In this document: piece by piece, positions 17,873 to 25,741 of the stretch
Position numbering within the stretch: the first letter of the stretch is position 1
Layout: each line of letters begins with the position of its first letter
NCBI RefSeq assembly: GCF_012641365.1
Contig: NZ_JABAIM010000003.1
Location: forward strand, 62,001 to 126,000
Length of the DNA: 64,000 nt
Source: Leeia aquatica
GTDB lineage: Bacteria; Pseudomonadota; Gammaproteobacteria; Burkholderiales; Leeiaceae
Direction: 5' to 3'
Notes under the pieces: model-generated
Databases searched by the model: none
The model's input: the letters and a program-made list of their open reading frames with translations, nothing else
Told to the model about the DNA's origin: nothing
Translations under genes and position numbers: made by a program

Positions 17873-19480
17873 TTAAGCCGCATTCCCCAGTACCCGGTTG
17901 GCCGCTTGCACGCCCCACCAGGAGGCTTCTTCAAACAAGGAGAGGCCGGAAAGGTCTGAATGGGCAAACAGGATGGGGCCCGTGTGGTCACGCAATGCCC
18001 GCAGGCCGGGATGGGTGAGGAAACCGGGGCGGGGAGTGGACATGCCGTGGGCCCGCACGGTGATCTCCACTTCGCGTGCAGCACGCCACCAGTCCATGCG
18101 GCCATAGACCTGCCGCAGGTCGCACATGGCCATGTCGTACAGCACCTCACGGTTAGCCTGCAGCAACCAGCGGCGGGCGTCGCCCGGCCCCTGTCGGGAC
18201 AGGGCCTGATAGGCGGTAAACACAGTATGTTGCGGCTTGGCGGTGCGCAACCATTGATGAGTCGCCACCACATAGCCCAGGCCCGGCCCTTCGTGCAGGA
18301 TATTGTCCCAGGCCAGCTCCACCCCACGAGCCTCTTCGGGAAACCGGTTCAAGCCAAAGCTGGACACCAGCCAGGCCGCGTGCGGTAACGCCTGTTGCCG
18401 TTGATAGCCGTACTCCGGCAAGGTGGGCAATACATGCTGCAGCACATGCAAGGGCATGGCACAGATCAGCTGTTGCGCCTCGATGCGCACCACTTTGGCG
18501 TCCATCCGGCACAGTACGACCGGCTTGCCCTGCTCCAGCCTGATATGCAATGCCGTGCCTTGATGCAGCCGCTGCTGCCCATCCTGTTCCAGCGCGCGCT
18601 GCAAGTGGCGCAGCACGGGATTCAGCCCATCGGGCCAGGTCAACACTGCGCCATCCTCACCATTGGCGGCATGCCCACCGCGCGCGGCAAAGTAATGCAG
18701 TCCGGCCCATGCCGAGACTTCATCGCACGGCGCGCCATAGTCATCGCGGCAGCTGTAATCCAGCCAGCGCCGTAACACGGGGTCGGTCAACTGCTGCTGA
18801 TCCAGCCAGGCCGCAAAACTGAGTCGATCCAGCGCCAACCATTGCGGGTCTTGCGATGACAGCGCCAGCGGCACGCTGAACACCGGCCGACCATCCCGCC
18901 CCACTTGCCGCTTGAGACGAGCCACCTGCGCCAGAAAGCGCTGCTGCTGTGCCAGGCTGTCCGCACTGCGGCCACGCTGTGGCAGCTGCCCTTCTTGCCA
19001 TACCCCATTGGCAAACACGCGTTCGTCTGGTGCCTGCACCAGCACCTGCTCGTCGTATTCCGGGCGTAACGCCTGCGGATCACCGCGCAACACCCCCATC
19101 TCGGCCAGCATCTCCCGCACATGGGAGGACGCCAGCGAGGGGAGCGGCAGGTAATGTGCGCCTCGCGGGTAGGGCACCTCTCCCATCTGGCCGGATGCCC
19201 CATTGCCGTACCATTCTGGCCCCGACAGCAGCAAAAAGTTGCGATAGCCCTGCCGCCGCAGCTGCCAGCCTGCACTCAGGCCAGCCGCACCACTGCCGAG
19301 GATCAGCGTATCGGTACACCAGACGGCTTGCGGCTCCGGCAGTTGCTTGAGATCGCGCAAGGCGTGCCCCGTCGCCATCCCCGGCTGATAGACCCGTGTC
19401 GGCACCTCCAGCCAGCTGCCCGCTTCACACCCCGCCAGCGCCAGGCTGGACAGACCAATCAAAAACCGGCGGCGGTCCAT
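17873..19480 (-). CDS. Tat-exported lipoprotein FAD-dependent amine oxidase-like protein
   Basis: The 535-residue protein starts MDRRRFLIGLSSLALAGC, which combines a twin-arginine motif (RRRFL) with a lipobox (LALAGC). It therefore looks like a folded flavoprotein exported by Tat and lipidated. LILGSGAAGLSAGWQL near residue 60 is the Rossmann dinucleotide site, and the body resembles flavin amine oxidoreductases. Its ATG overlaps the stop of the aminopropyltransferase gene by one base, so translation is coupled. By context it may oxidise a polyamine or related amine in the periplasm, but no substrate residues can be assigned. Confidence 0.78.
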   Translation of the reverse strand: MDRRRFLIGLSSLALAGCEAGSWLEVPTRVYQPGMATGHALRDLKQLPEPQAVWCTDTLILGSGAAGLSAGWQLRRQGYRNFLLLSGPEWYGNGASGQMGEVPYPRGAHYLPLPSLASSHVREMLAEMGVLRGDPQALRPEYDEQVLVQAPDERVFANGVWQEGQLPQRGRSADSLAQQQRFLAQVARLKRQVGRDGRPVFSVPLALSSQDPQWLALDRLSFAAWLDQQQLTDPVLRRWLDYSCRDDYGAPCDEVSAWAGLHYFAARGGHAANGEDGAVLTWPDGLNPVLRHLQRALEQDGQQRLHQGTALHIRLEQGKPVVLCRMDAKVVRIEAQQLICAMPLHVLQHVLPTLPEYGYQRQQALPHAAWLVSSFGLNRFPEEARGVELAWDNILHEGPGLGYVVATHQWLRTAKPQHTVFTAYQALSRQGPGDARRWLLQANREVLYDMAMCDLRQVYGRMDWWRAAREVEITVRAHGMSTPRPGFLTHPGLRALRDHTGPILFAHSDLSGLSLFEEASWWGVQAANRVLGNAA

Positions 19481-20991
19481 CAGCGCAACACCTGCCGCCA
19501 GTCCTGCTCAAAATAATGCACCAGCGCCTGGGTATTGAGCTGGTTGGGTTCCACCTTCCAGCGCGGCATGTCCGGCGGGAAGCTGAACATCAGGCGGGTC
19601 GACTCGGCATTGAGGAAGCGGGTCGGTACCCGGTAGCGCCCGGGAGGCGCAAAGCGGGCAGTCATCGGCCCGGCCATGATGAACCCCCACTCGCCAAAGG
19701 AGGGCACGTAGGCGTGATACGGCCAGGTTTGCAGCCCGGCCGCACGCAAGGTGGCCTCAATGCACCAGTAGGAGCGTGGCGCGAAATAGGGCGAGGTGGA
19801 TTGCACCACCATCAAGCCATTGACCGAGAGGTGATGCGACATCAAGCGGTACATCGGTACCGAGTACAGCTTGCCCAGCCCGAAGCTGGAGGGGTCGGGA
19901 AAATCGACGATGATGGCGTCAAACACCTCGCTGCTCTGCTCCAGCCAGCGTCCGGCATCATCATTGATCACCTTCACCCTGGGGTGCAGCAGCGCACGCT
20001 GATTGAGCGCCAGCAGATCCGGTGAGCGGGAGAACAGACCGGTCATCGCCGCGTCCAGGTCCACCAGCGTAATCTGCAACTGCGGATATTTCAGCAGCTG
20101 GCGTACTGCCAGACCATCGCCGCCACCGAGTACCAGCACCCGTCGCGCCCACGGCAGGTTTTCCATCAGCGGCAGCACCAAAGCCTCGTGATAGCGGTAT
20201 TCATCGCGCGAAGAGAATTGCAGATTGCCGTTCAGGTACAGCCGGGTGTCGTCCTTCCAGCGGGTCAACACCAGGCGCTGATAGGGCGTCGTTTCCGCAT
20301 GAATGATGGGGTCGCCGAACAGACTCTGCTCCGCCCAATGGGTCAGCCGTTCAGAGAGGAAGAATCCGCCCAGCAGCAGCCCCAGCACCAGCACTGCGCG
20401 CAGGCGGCGCAAGGGCAACTGGTGTACCTCACCGCGAAAGGTCTGCAAGGTCCACAATGCCACCCCGGCATTCAGCACACCGAACAGAAAGCCACTGCGG
20501 CCCAGACCCAGGTGGGGCGCCAGCACCAGCGGGAAGGCCAGCGACACCGCCAGTGCCCCCAGGTAATCAAAGGTCAGCACCCGGCTGACCAGCTCCCGGA
20601 AAGCGGTATTCCGCTGATTGAAGATCCGCATGACCAGCGGGATCTCCATCCCCACCAGACAGCCAATGATGAAGACCAGTACATACAGCACCGTGCGAAA
20701 CGGGGTGGCATCCCAGGCATACAGCACAAAAAGCAGGGTGGCTGCCACACCGCCAAACAGCCCTACCAGCAACTCAATATCGACAAAGCGCCCCAACAGG
20801 TCCTCATCCGGCACATAGCGCGCCAGATGCGAGCCCACGCCCATGGCAAACAGGTAGCAGCCAATGATGCTGGAGAACTGCAGGATGGAGTCCCCCAGCA
20901 GATAGCTGGCCAGCGCACCCGCAATCAGTTCATAGGCCAGTCCGCAGGAGGCCACCACAAACACGGACAGAATCAGGATCCGGTCACGCAT
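19480..20991 (-). CDS. speE: Membrane-bound polyamine aminopropyltransferase (SpeE-like)
   Basis: The 503-residue protein has about seven N-terminal TM helices (roughly residues 5-215), then a cytoplasmic spermidine-synthase domain. Core motifs are visible: VLVLGGGDGLAVRQLL near 285 for decarboxylated SAM, TLVDLDAAMT, and VDFPDPSSFGLGKLYS near 350. Soluble SpeE enzymes are about 290 residues and lack the membrane part. It should transfer aminopropyl groups from decarboxylated SAM, supplied by the SpeD encoded at 24210, to an amine acceptor near the membrane. It is the first gene of the leftward unit and is divergent from the DUF350 gene, with 82 bases between them. Confidence 0.85.
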   Translation of the reverse strand: MRDRILILSVFVVASCGLAYELIAGALASYLLGDSILQFSSIIGCYLFAMGVGSHLARYVPDEDLLGRFVDIELLVGLFGGVAATLLFVLYAWDATPFRTVLYVLVFIIGCLVGMEIPLVMRIFNQRNTAFRELVSRVLTFDYLGALAVSLAFPLVLAPHLGLGRSGFLFGVLNAGVALWTLQTFRGEVHQLPLRRLRAVLVLGLLLGGFFLSERLTHWAEQSLFGDPIIHAETTPYQRLVLTRWKDDTRLYLNGNLQFSSRDEYRYHEALVLPLMENLPWARRVLVLGGGDGLAVRQLLKYPQLQITLVDLDAAMTGLFSRSPDLLALNQRALLHPRVKVINDDAGRWLEQSSEVFDAIIVDFPDPSSFGLGKLYSVPMYRLMSHHLSVNGLMVVQSTSPYFAPRSYWCIEATLRAAGLQTWPYHAYVPSFGEWGFIMAGPMTARFAPPGRYRVPTRFLNAESTRLMFSFPPDMPRWKVEPNQLNTQALVHYFEQDWRQVLR

Positions 20992-21016
20992 TACTCACAT
21001 TCCGTTCGGCAAACGC

Positions 21017-21045
21017 TTGAGGGTATCGCAAAATGCTGGCTAAAT
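21017..21045 (+). promoter_or_regulatory. Candidate sigma-70 promoter for the DUF350-speD operon
   Basis: TTGAGG (21017-21022) and CTAAAT (21040-21045) are separated by 17 bases in the 82-base divergent intergenic region. Transcription would start near 21052, about 20 bases before the DUF350 ATG at 21074, which has its own AGGAG site. This is a match to consensus by eye only. Confidence 0.4.
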
Positions 21046-21073
21046 GCATGTGATCGTTTCGCAGGAGTTGACC

Positions 21074-21460
21074 ATGCCCCCGTTACAAGCCTATTTGTTG
21101 TACTTGCTGACCGCGATGGCCCTGCTGTTTCTGTTTACCCTGATCTACCTCAAGCTCACCCCCTACGATGAGCTGAAGCTGCTGCGTGCCGGAGAGACAG
21201 CGCCTTTGCTGTCGCTGGGTGGGGCGGTGCTGGGGGTGACCCTGGCGCTGGCGTCCAGCATCATGCACAACGACAGCTACCCTCTCTTCCTGCTGTGGGC
21301 GGGCATCGCCATGCTGATCCAGCTGCTGCTGTATGTCGCGCTGACCCGGCTGGTACCGGACCTCAAGCGCGCCATTGCCGACAACAATACCGGCATGGCC
21401 GGATTGCTGGGCATGGCCTCACTGGCGGTCGGCATCCTCAACGCCGCCTGCCTGTACTGA
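21074..21460 (+). CDS. DUF350 family membrane protein
   Basis: This is a 128-residue protein with four hydrophobic segments (about 5-25, 45-65, 72-95 and 105-127). LIYLKLTPYDELKLLRAGETAPLLSLGGAVLGVTLALASS is the typical DUF350 (YjfL-like) pattern, with the charged loop before a Gly-rich helix. AGGAG six bases upstream fixes the ATG at 21074. Family function is unknown; members recur beside polyamine-modifying enzymes and membrane-stress proteins such as YjfJ/PspA homologues. It leads a six-gene rightward operon. Confidence 0.85.
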   Translation: MPPLQAYLLYLLTAMALLFLFTLIYLKLTPYDELKLLRAGETAPLLSLGGAVLGVTLALASSIMHNDSYPLFLLWAGIAMLIQLLLYVALTRLVPDLKRAIADNNTGMAGLLGMASLAVGILNAACLY

Positions 21461-21489
21461 ACCTCATTCTTTTCGAAAGGACGCCGACC

Positions 21490-22530
21490 ATGGGTCTCGG
21501 ATCGTTTATCAAGAAGCAGTTTATAGACATCCTGCAGTGGACAGAGGATGGCGACGGCGTGCTGGTGTGGAAGCACCCGATGGAGGACAACGAAATCCAG
21601 TACGGTGCCAGCCTGACCGTGCGGGAAAGCCAGCAGGCGGTGTTCATCAATGAAGGCAAGCTGGCCGATGTGTTCGGCCCCGGCATGCACACCCTGACCA
21701 CCCAGACCCTGCCAGTGCTGACCTATCTGCAGAACTGGGACAAACTGTTCGAGTCCCCCTTCAAGTCGGATGTCTACTTTGTCAGCACCCGGCTACAGCT
21801 TGGCCGCAAATGGGGCACCCCGCAGCCGATCACCATCCGCGACAAGGATTTCGGCATGGTGCGTCTGCGCGCCTTCGGCAGCTACAGCTACTCGGTGACC
21901 GATGCTGCCAAATTGTTCTCCGCTGTCAGCGGCACCCGCGAGGAGTATACCCGCGACGAGCTGGAAGTGCAGCTGCGCAATCTGGTGCTGGCGACCATCA
22001 CCAACACACTGGCGGCGTCGGAAGTGCCTTTCCTTGACATGGCAGGCAATCAGCTGCTGATGGGCGACGCCGTCAAGCAGCATCTGGTGGAGCCGTTCGC
22101 CAACTACGGCATTGCACTGGATGCCTTTGTGGTGGAGAACATTTCGCTGCCGGAAGAGCTGCAAAAAGCCATCGACACCCGGATTTCGATGGGCATGATC
22201 GGTAATATGGGTACCTACGCCCAGTACCAGACCGCCCAGGCCATCCCGCTGGCGGCGCAGAACGAAGGTGGCATTGCTGGCATTGGTGCCAGCCTCGCGG
22301 CGGGCCTGCAGTTCGGGCAGATGATGGCCAACAGCACCGCCAGCAATATGGCTGCCGCAACGGCCGCAGCCACCCCGGCACCCGCCGCTGCAGCTGCCGC
22401 CCCCGCTGCGGACCCCAATTCGCCGGAAGCCCGGCTGGAAAAGCTGAAGGGCCTGCTGGACAAAGGTCTGATCTCCGCCACGGATTACGACAGCGCCAAA
22501 GCGGAAATCCTCAAACAGCTGATCGGCTAA
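21490..22530 (+). CDS. SPFH-domain protein with C-terminal SHOCT motif (YdjI/virion-core-protein family)
   Basis: The 346-residue protein contains an SPFH (stomatin/prohibitin-like) region at about 20-240: ESQQAVFINEGKLADVFGPGMHTL, then LRAFGSYSYSVTDAAKLF and a helical stretch with EELQKAIDTRIS. An Ala/Pro linker (about 290-315) leads to a C-terminal SHOCT domain (ARLEKLKGLLDKGLISATDYDSAKAEIL). Relatives are annotated as virion core protein-like or COG4260. SPFH proteins assemble on membranes and scaffold microdomains. AAAGGA precedes the ATG at 21490. It lies 29 bases after DUF350 and 4 bases before the DUF4178 gene. Confidence 0.85.
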   Translation: MGLGSFIKKQFIDILQWTEDGDGVLVWKHPMEDNEIQYGASLTVRESQQAVFINEGKLADVFGPGMHTLTTQTLPVLTYLQNWDKLFESPFKSDVYFVSTRLQLGRKWGTPQPITIRDKDFGMVRLRAFGSYSYSVTDAAKLFSAVSGTREEYTRDELEVQLRNLVLATITNTLAASEVPFLDMAGNQLLMGDAVKQHLVEPFANYGIALDAFVVENISLPEELQKAIDTRISMGMIGNMGTYAQYQTAQAIPLAAQNEGGIAGIGASLAAGLQFGQMMANSTASNMAAATAAATPAPAAAAAAPAADPNSPEARLEKLKGLLDKGLISATDYDSAKAEILKQLIG

Positions 22531-22534
22531 GCCC

Positions 22535-24061
22535 ATGTTCAAGGCCGCCTGCCCCGGTTGCGGTGCCGAGCTGAGCTTTCGCTCGGCTACCTCGGTGCTG
22601 GCCATCTGCAAATACTGCCAGAGCACCGTTGCCCGCGATGCGGACAGCGTGCGCAACCTGGGCAAGCAATCTGCGGTGCTGGAAGATTTCTCCCCGCTGC
22701 AGATTCATAGCAGTGGCCGCTATCTGGGTCTGGACTTCAGCCTGATCGGCCGCATCCAGCTGCAGTACGAACGCGGGGTATGGAACGAGTGGTATCTGTG
22801 GTTTGACGACGGCAGCACCGGCTGGCTATCCGACGCCAACGGCCAGTATGTGCTGACCCGCCCGCTGCCCGACGTTCCCAATGCACCCTCTTTTGACAGC
22901 CTGCAGCCAGGCAGCGACTTCATCCTCGACAACAAGCGCTATAGCGCGGCCGACGTGCGCCGCGCGCAGTGCGTCGCCGGACAAGGCGAGCTGCCGTTTA
23001 CCGTGGGCGCAGGCTGGGAGGCCATCGTTGCCGATTTCCGCTGCGACAGCCGTTTCCTGACCCTGGATTATTCCGAAGGCCAGCTGATCGGCTATCTGGG
23101 TGATGCCGTCCGGCTGGAGGAGCTGCAATGCCAGAACCTGCGTACAGAGGAGCAGATACAGCAACAAGCCGGAGCAGTACGCGGAGAGCTCAGCACCCTG
23201 AGTTGCCCCGGTTGCGGCAGCGGTATTACCCTGCCCGCCGGGCTGGCGACCCAGCTGATCTGCCCGGCCTGCCACAGCCAGAGCGTACAGGAAGGCGGCA
23301 CGCTGCAACTGGTGCAGCAACACCAGCAGCATGAGGCTCAACATGGCTCCCTGTCGCTGGGCGATCAGGCCAGCATCAACCAGCTGCAATGGACGGTGAT
23401 TGGCCTGCAGCAATGCCGAGAGCTGGACAGTGATGCGTACAGCCTGTGGTGGGAGTACCTGCTGTTCAATCCCTTGCGCGGCTTCTGCTGGCTGAGTGAG
23501 AGTGATGAGCGCTGGGAGTGGATCGAGGTATTGAATCGCTGGCCACGACAAGTCAATCGCGGCGGTGTTCGCTACGGTGACAATTTGTATACCAGCGAGT
23601 ATCAATATGGGGCAGAGGTCTGCTATGCCGCCGGGGCTTTTAACTGGCAAGTGCAGGTGGGTGACCAGACCCGTATCGCCAGCTACCGCCTGGATGGCAA
23701 AACCGGCACGCCTCCAGACCGCCTGTATGCGGAATACACTGCTCATGAGCTGACCTGGAGTGCCGCCAAAACGGTGCCATCCAGCGTGGTATCAGGCTGG
23801 TTTGGCAAGGAAGTCGCTGCCGCCACGGCCAGTGACCCCGACACCGCCTCGGCCCGCAACACCTTCATCTGGCTGGCGATTGGCATGTCCATACTGTTGC
23901 TGGTGCTGAACCTGTCCTCCGGCTGGCTGGAATACGATGACGACGGTGAATCCACATTGTCTTCTGCCGGCGTGGCCGTGCTGATCGGTCTGGCGCTGAT
24001 CTGGCTGCCGATCTGGCTGACCTCACCCAAATCCGACAGTGCCGATGAGGATGACGACTGA
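22535..24061 (+). CDS. DUF4178 protein with two zinc ribbons and C-terminal membrane helices
   Basis: The 508-residue protein has two similar halves, each a zinc ribbon followed by a DUF4178-type beta domain. The first ribbon uses Cys6, 9, 25 and 28 (CPGC...CKYC); the second is CPGC...CPAC near 224-245. Repeated WNEWYLWFDDGSTGWLS and WWEYLLFNPLRGFCWLSE segments mark the DUF4178 units. Two TM helices close the protein (about 445-465 and 475-492) before an acidic tail. There is little ribosome-site signal; it probably depends on coupling with the SPFH gene 4 bases upstream. Its function is unknown, but it recurs with DUF350, SPFH and SpeD/SpeE proteins. Confidence 0.82.
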   Translation: MFKAACPGCGAELSFRSATSVLAICKYCQSTVARDADSVRNLGKQSAVLEDFSPLQIHSSGRYLGLDFSLIGRIQLQYERGVWNEWYLWFDDGSTGWLSDANGQYVLTRPLPDVPNAPSFDSLQPGSDFILDNKRYSAADVRRAQCVAGQGELPFTVGAGWEAIVADFRCDSRFLTLDYSEGQLIGYLGDAVRLEELQCQNLRTEEQIQQQAGAVRGELSTLSCPGCGSGITLPAGLATQLICPACHSQSVQEGGTLQLVQQHQQHEAQHGSLSLGDQASINQLQWTVIGLQQCRELDSDAYSLWWEYLLFNPLRGFCWLSESDERWEWIEVLNRWPRQVNRGGVRYGDNLYTSEYQYGAEVCYAAGAFNWQVQVGDQTRIASYRLDGKTGTPPDRLYAEYTAHELTWSAAKTVPSSVVSGWFGKEVAAATASDPDTASARNTFIWLAIGMSILLLVLNLSSGWLEYDDDGESTLSSAGVAVLIGLALIWLPIWLTSPKSDSADEDDD

Positions 24062-24213
24062 TGTTACGGGGCCTCTATACCATTTATGCGGTGATCATCG
24101 TCATCGCCGTCACCAGCTATAACCACAGCGGTACTGGCCAGAGCGCACGCGGCTGGAGCAGCTCGCGCAGTTCTAGCGGCAGCAGCGGCTGGTTCTCCGG
24201 TGGGCATAAATGA
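24061..24213 (+). CDS. 50-residue membrane peptide overlapping both neighbours
   Basis: The frame MLRGLYTIYAVIIVIAVTSY... encodes 50 residues: one hydrophobic segment (about 5-19), then a Ser/Gly/Trp-rich tail ending SGGHK. Its ATG shares one base with the DUF4178 stop (TGATG), and its stop overlaps the SpeD ATG (ATGA), so it sits in a fully coupled reading chain. That arrangement argues it is translated. No function is known; it could be a small partner of the membrane proteins next to it. Confidence 0.7.
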   Translation: MLRGLYTIYAVIIVIAVTSYNHSGTGQSARGWSSSRSSSGSSGWFSGGHK

Positions 24214-24572
24214 CGGCAGCCGTGGGGCAGCACTGGCTGATTGAACTCTCGCAAGCCGACCCAGCACGGCTGGCCAGCCCGGCACAGATTGAGCACGCAT
24301 TGCGTGCCGCCGCCGAGGCCGCCGGTGCGCATGTGGTGCACGCCCACTTTCACCACTTTGGGCCCAATCAGGGCGTCACCGGCATGCTGCTGCTGCGCGA
24401 ATCGCACATCAGCATTCACAGCTGGCCGGAGCTGGCTTACGCTGCGGTAGACCTGTTCATGTGCGGGCACGCTGCGCCAGACCGCGCGCTGGCGGTGCTG
24501 CAAGCGCAACTGCAGGCGGCAGCCTTCCAGGTGCGGCAGCTACAGCGCGGCCCACAAGCAGTCGAGCCCTGA
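24210..24572 (+). CDS. speD: S-adenosylmethionine decarboxylase proenzyme
   Basis: The 120-residue length is that of the short class of prokaryotic SpeD. ESHISIHSWPE at 64-74 contains the self-cleavage point between Glu64 and Ser65, where the Ser becomes the pyruvoyl cofactor; AAVDLFMCG (about 80-88) supplies the conserved catalytic Cys. It makes decarboxylated SAM, the aminopropyl donor for the SpeE-like enzyme encoded 3 kb away on the opposite strand. Its ATG overlaps the stop of the 50-residue membrane peptide, and the ATPase starts 4 bases after its stop. Confidence 0.9.
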   Translation: MTAAVGQHWLIELSQADPARLASPAQIEHALRAAAEAAGAHVVHAHFHHFGPNQGVTGMLLLRESHISIHSWPELAYAAVDLFMCGHAAPDRALAVLQAQLQAAAFQVRQLQRGPQAVEP

Positions 24573-24576
24573 ACGT

Positions 24577-25734
24577 ATGTTGCATACCCTGGCGATTGCC
24601 AATTACCGCTCGCTGCGCAAGCTGCATCTGCCCTTGCAGCCCCTCACGCTGGTAACCGGGGCCAACGGCAGCGGCAAATCCAGTGTGTACCGCGCACTGC
24701 GGCTGCTGGCCGACGTGGCGCAGGGTCGCATCATCAGCTCGCTGGCACAGGAAGGGGGCCTCAGCTCCACCCTGTGGGCCGGACCCGAGCAGTTCTCTCG
24801 TCAAATGTTGCAGGGGACGCAGGAGATCACAGGCGTACGCCGGAATGCTGTGGTGCGACTGTTGCTGGGGTTTGCCAGCGAGGATTACAGCTACGCAATC
24901 GACCTGGGATTTCCAGAGCCGATACCCACTTACTTTGGGCAAGACCCCGTCATCAAACGCGAATGTATCTGGAATGGCCCGGTCTACCGTCGGGCCAGCT
25001 TGCTGGTAGACCGGCATGGTGCGCATGTACAGCTGCGTGAGGGCAAGGGGGACTGGGCAGTGAGCCCACTGCGGCTGGCCACGCATGAGAGCATGCTCAC
25101 CCAGCTGGCCGACCCTCGGCAAGCCCCGGAGATGCTGCTTCTACGCGAGAAAATTCGCGGCTGGCGCTTCTATGATCACTTCCGCAGCGACAGCGAAGCC
25201 CCCGCCCGACAGCCACAGATCGGTACCCGCACCCCGGTACTGGCCAGTGATGGAGCCGACCTGGCCGCTGCCATGCAAACCATTCTGGAAATCGGGGATG
25301 ATGCCGCCTTGCAGGCTGCCATCAGCGATGCCTTCCCCGGTGCGCGGATTCACATCGACAATCAGCAAGGCCGCTTTGAGCTGCAGATGCAGCAACATGG
25401 GCTGCTGCGCCCCTTGCGCAGCGCGGAGCTCTCCGATGGCACCCTGCGCTATCTGCTGTGGGTAGCTGCACTGCTGACGCCACGCCCGCCCGAATTGCTG
25501 GTGCTCAACGAACCGGAAACCAGCCTGCATCCGGACCTGCTGCCCGCGCTGGGGCGGCTGATCATCCACGCCAGCCAGTATAGCCAGCTGCTGGTGGTCT
25601 CCCATGCGCCTCGGCTGATCGCCACACTGGAGCGGGAGGGTCGCTGCCATCACCTGATGCTGGAGAAGCGACTGGGCGAGACCCTGCTGCAGGAAGATAT
25701 CGACAGCGCCGCCTGGAAATGGCCCGAGCGCTGA
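24577..25734 (+). CDS. AAA/ABC-type ATPase (SMC/OLD-like, AAA_21)
   Basis: The 385-residue protein has a split ABC-class ATPase fold like RecF, OLD or AAA_21 proteins. Walker A is GANGSGKS at 28-35, a Q-loop region follows, the signature is LSDGTLRYL near 285, Walker B is LLVLNEPETSLHP near 310, and VVSHAPRL gives the switch His. No nuclease (TOPRIM) domain is seen. It starts 4 bases after speD, so it appears to belong to the polyamine/SPFH operon as its last gene. Such ATPases are found in DNA repair, defence and membrane-stress systems; its role here is unknown. Confidence 0.85.
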   Translation: MLHTLAIANYRSLRKLHLPLQPLTLVTGANGSGKSSVYRALRLLADVAQGRIISSLAQEGGLSSTLWAGPEQFSRQMLQGTQEITGVRRNAVVRLLLGFASEDYSYAIDLGFPEPIPTYFGQDPVIKRECIWNGPVYRRASLLVDRHGAHVQLREGKGDWAVSPLRLATHESMLTQLADPRQAPEMLLLREKIRGWRFYDHFRSDSEAPARQPQIGTRTPVLASDGADLAAAMQTILEIGDDAALQAAISDAFPGARIHIDNQQGRFELQMQQHGLLRPLRSAELSDGTLRYLLWVAALLTPRPPELLVLNEPETSLHPDLLPALGRLIIHASQYSQLLVVSHAPRLIATLEREGRCHHLMLEKRLGETLLQEDIDSAAWKWPER

Positions 25735-25741
25735 GACCCCC

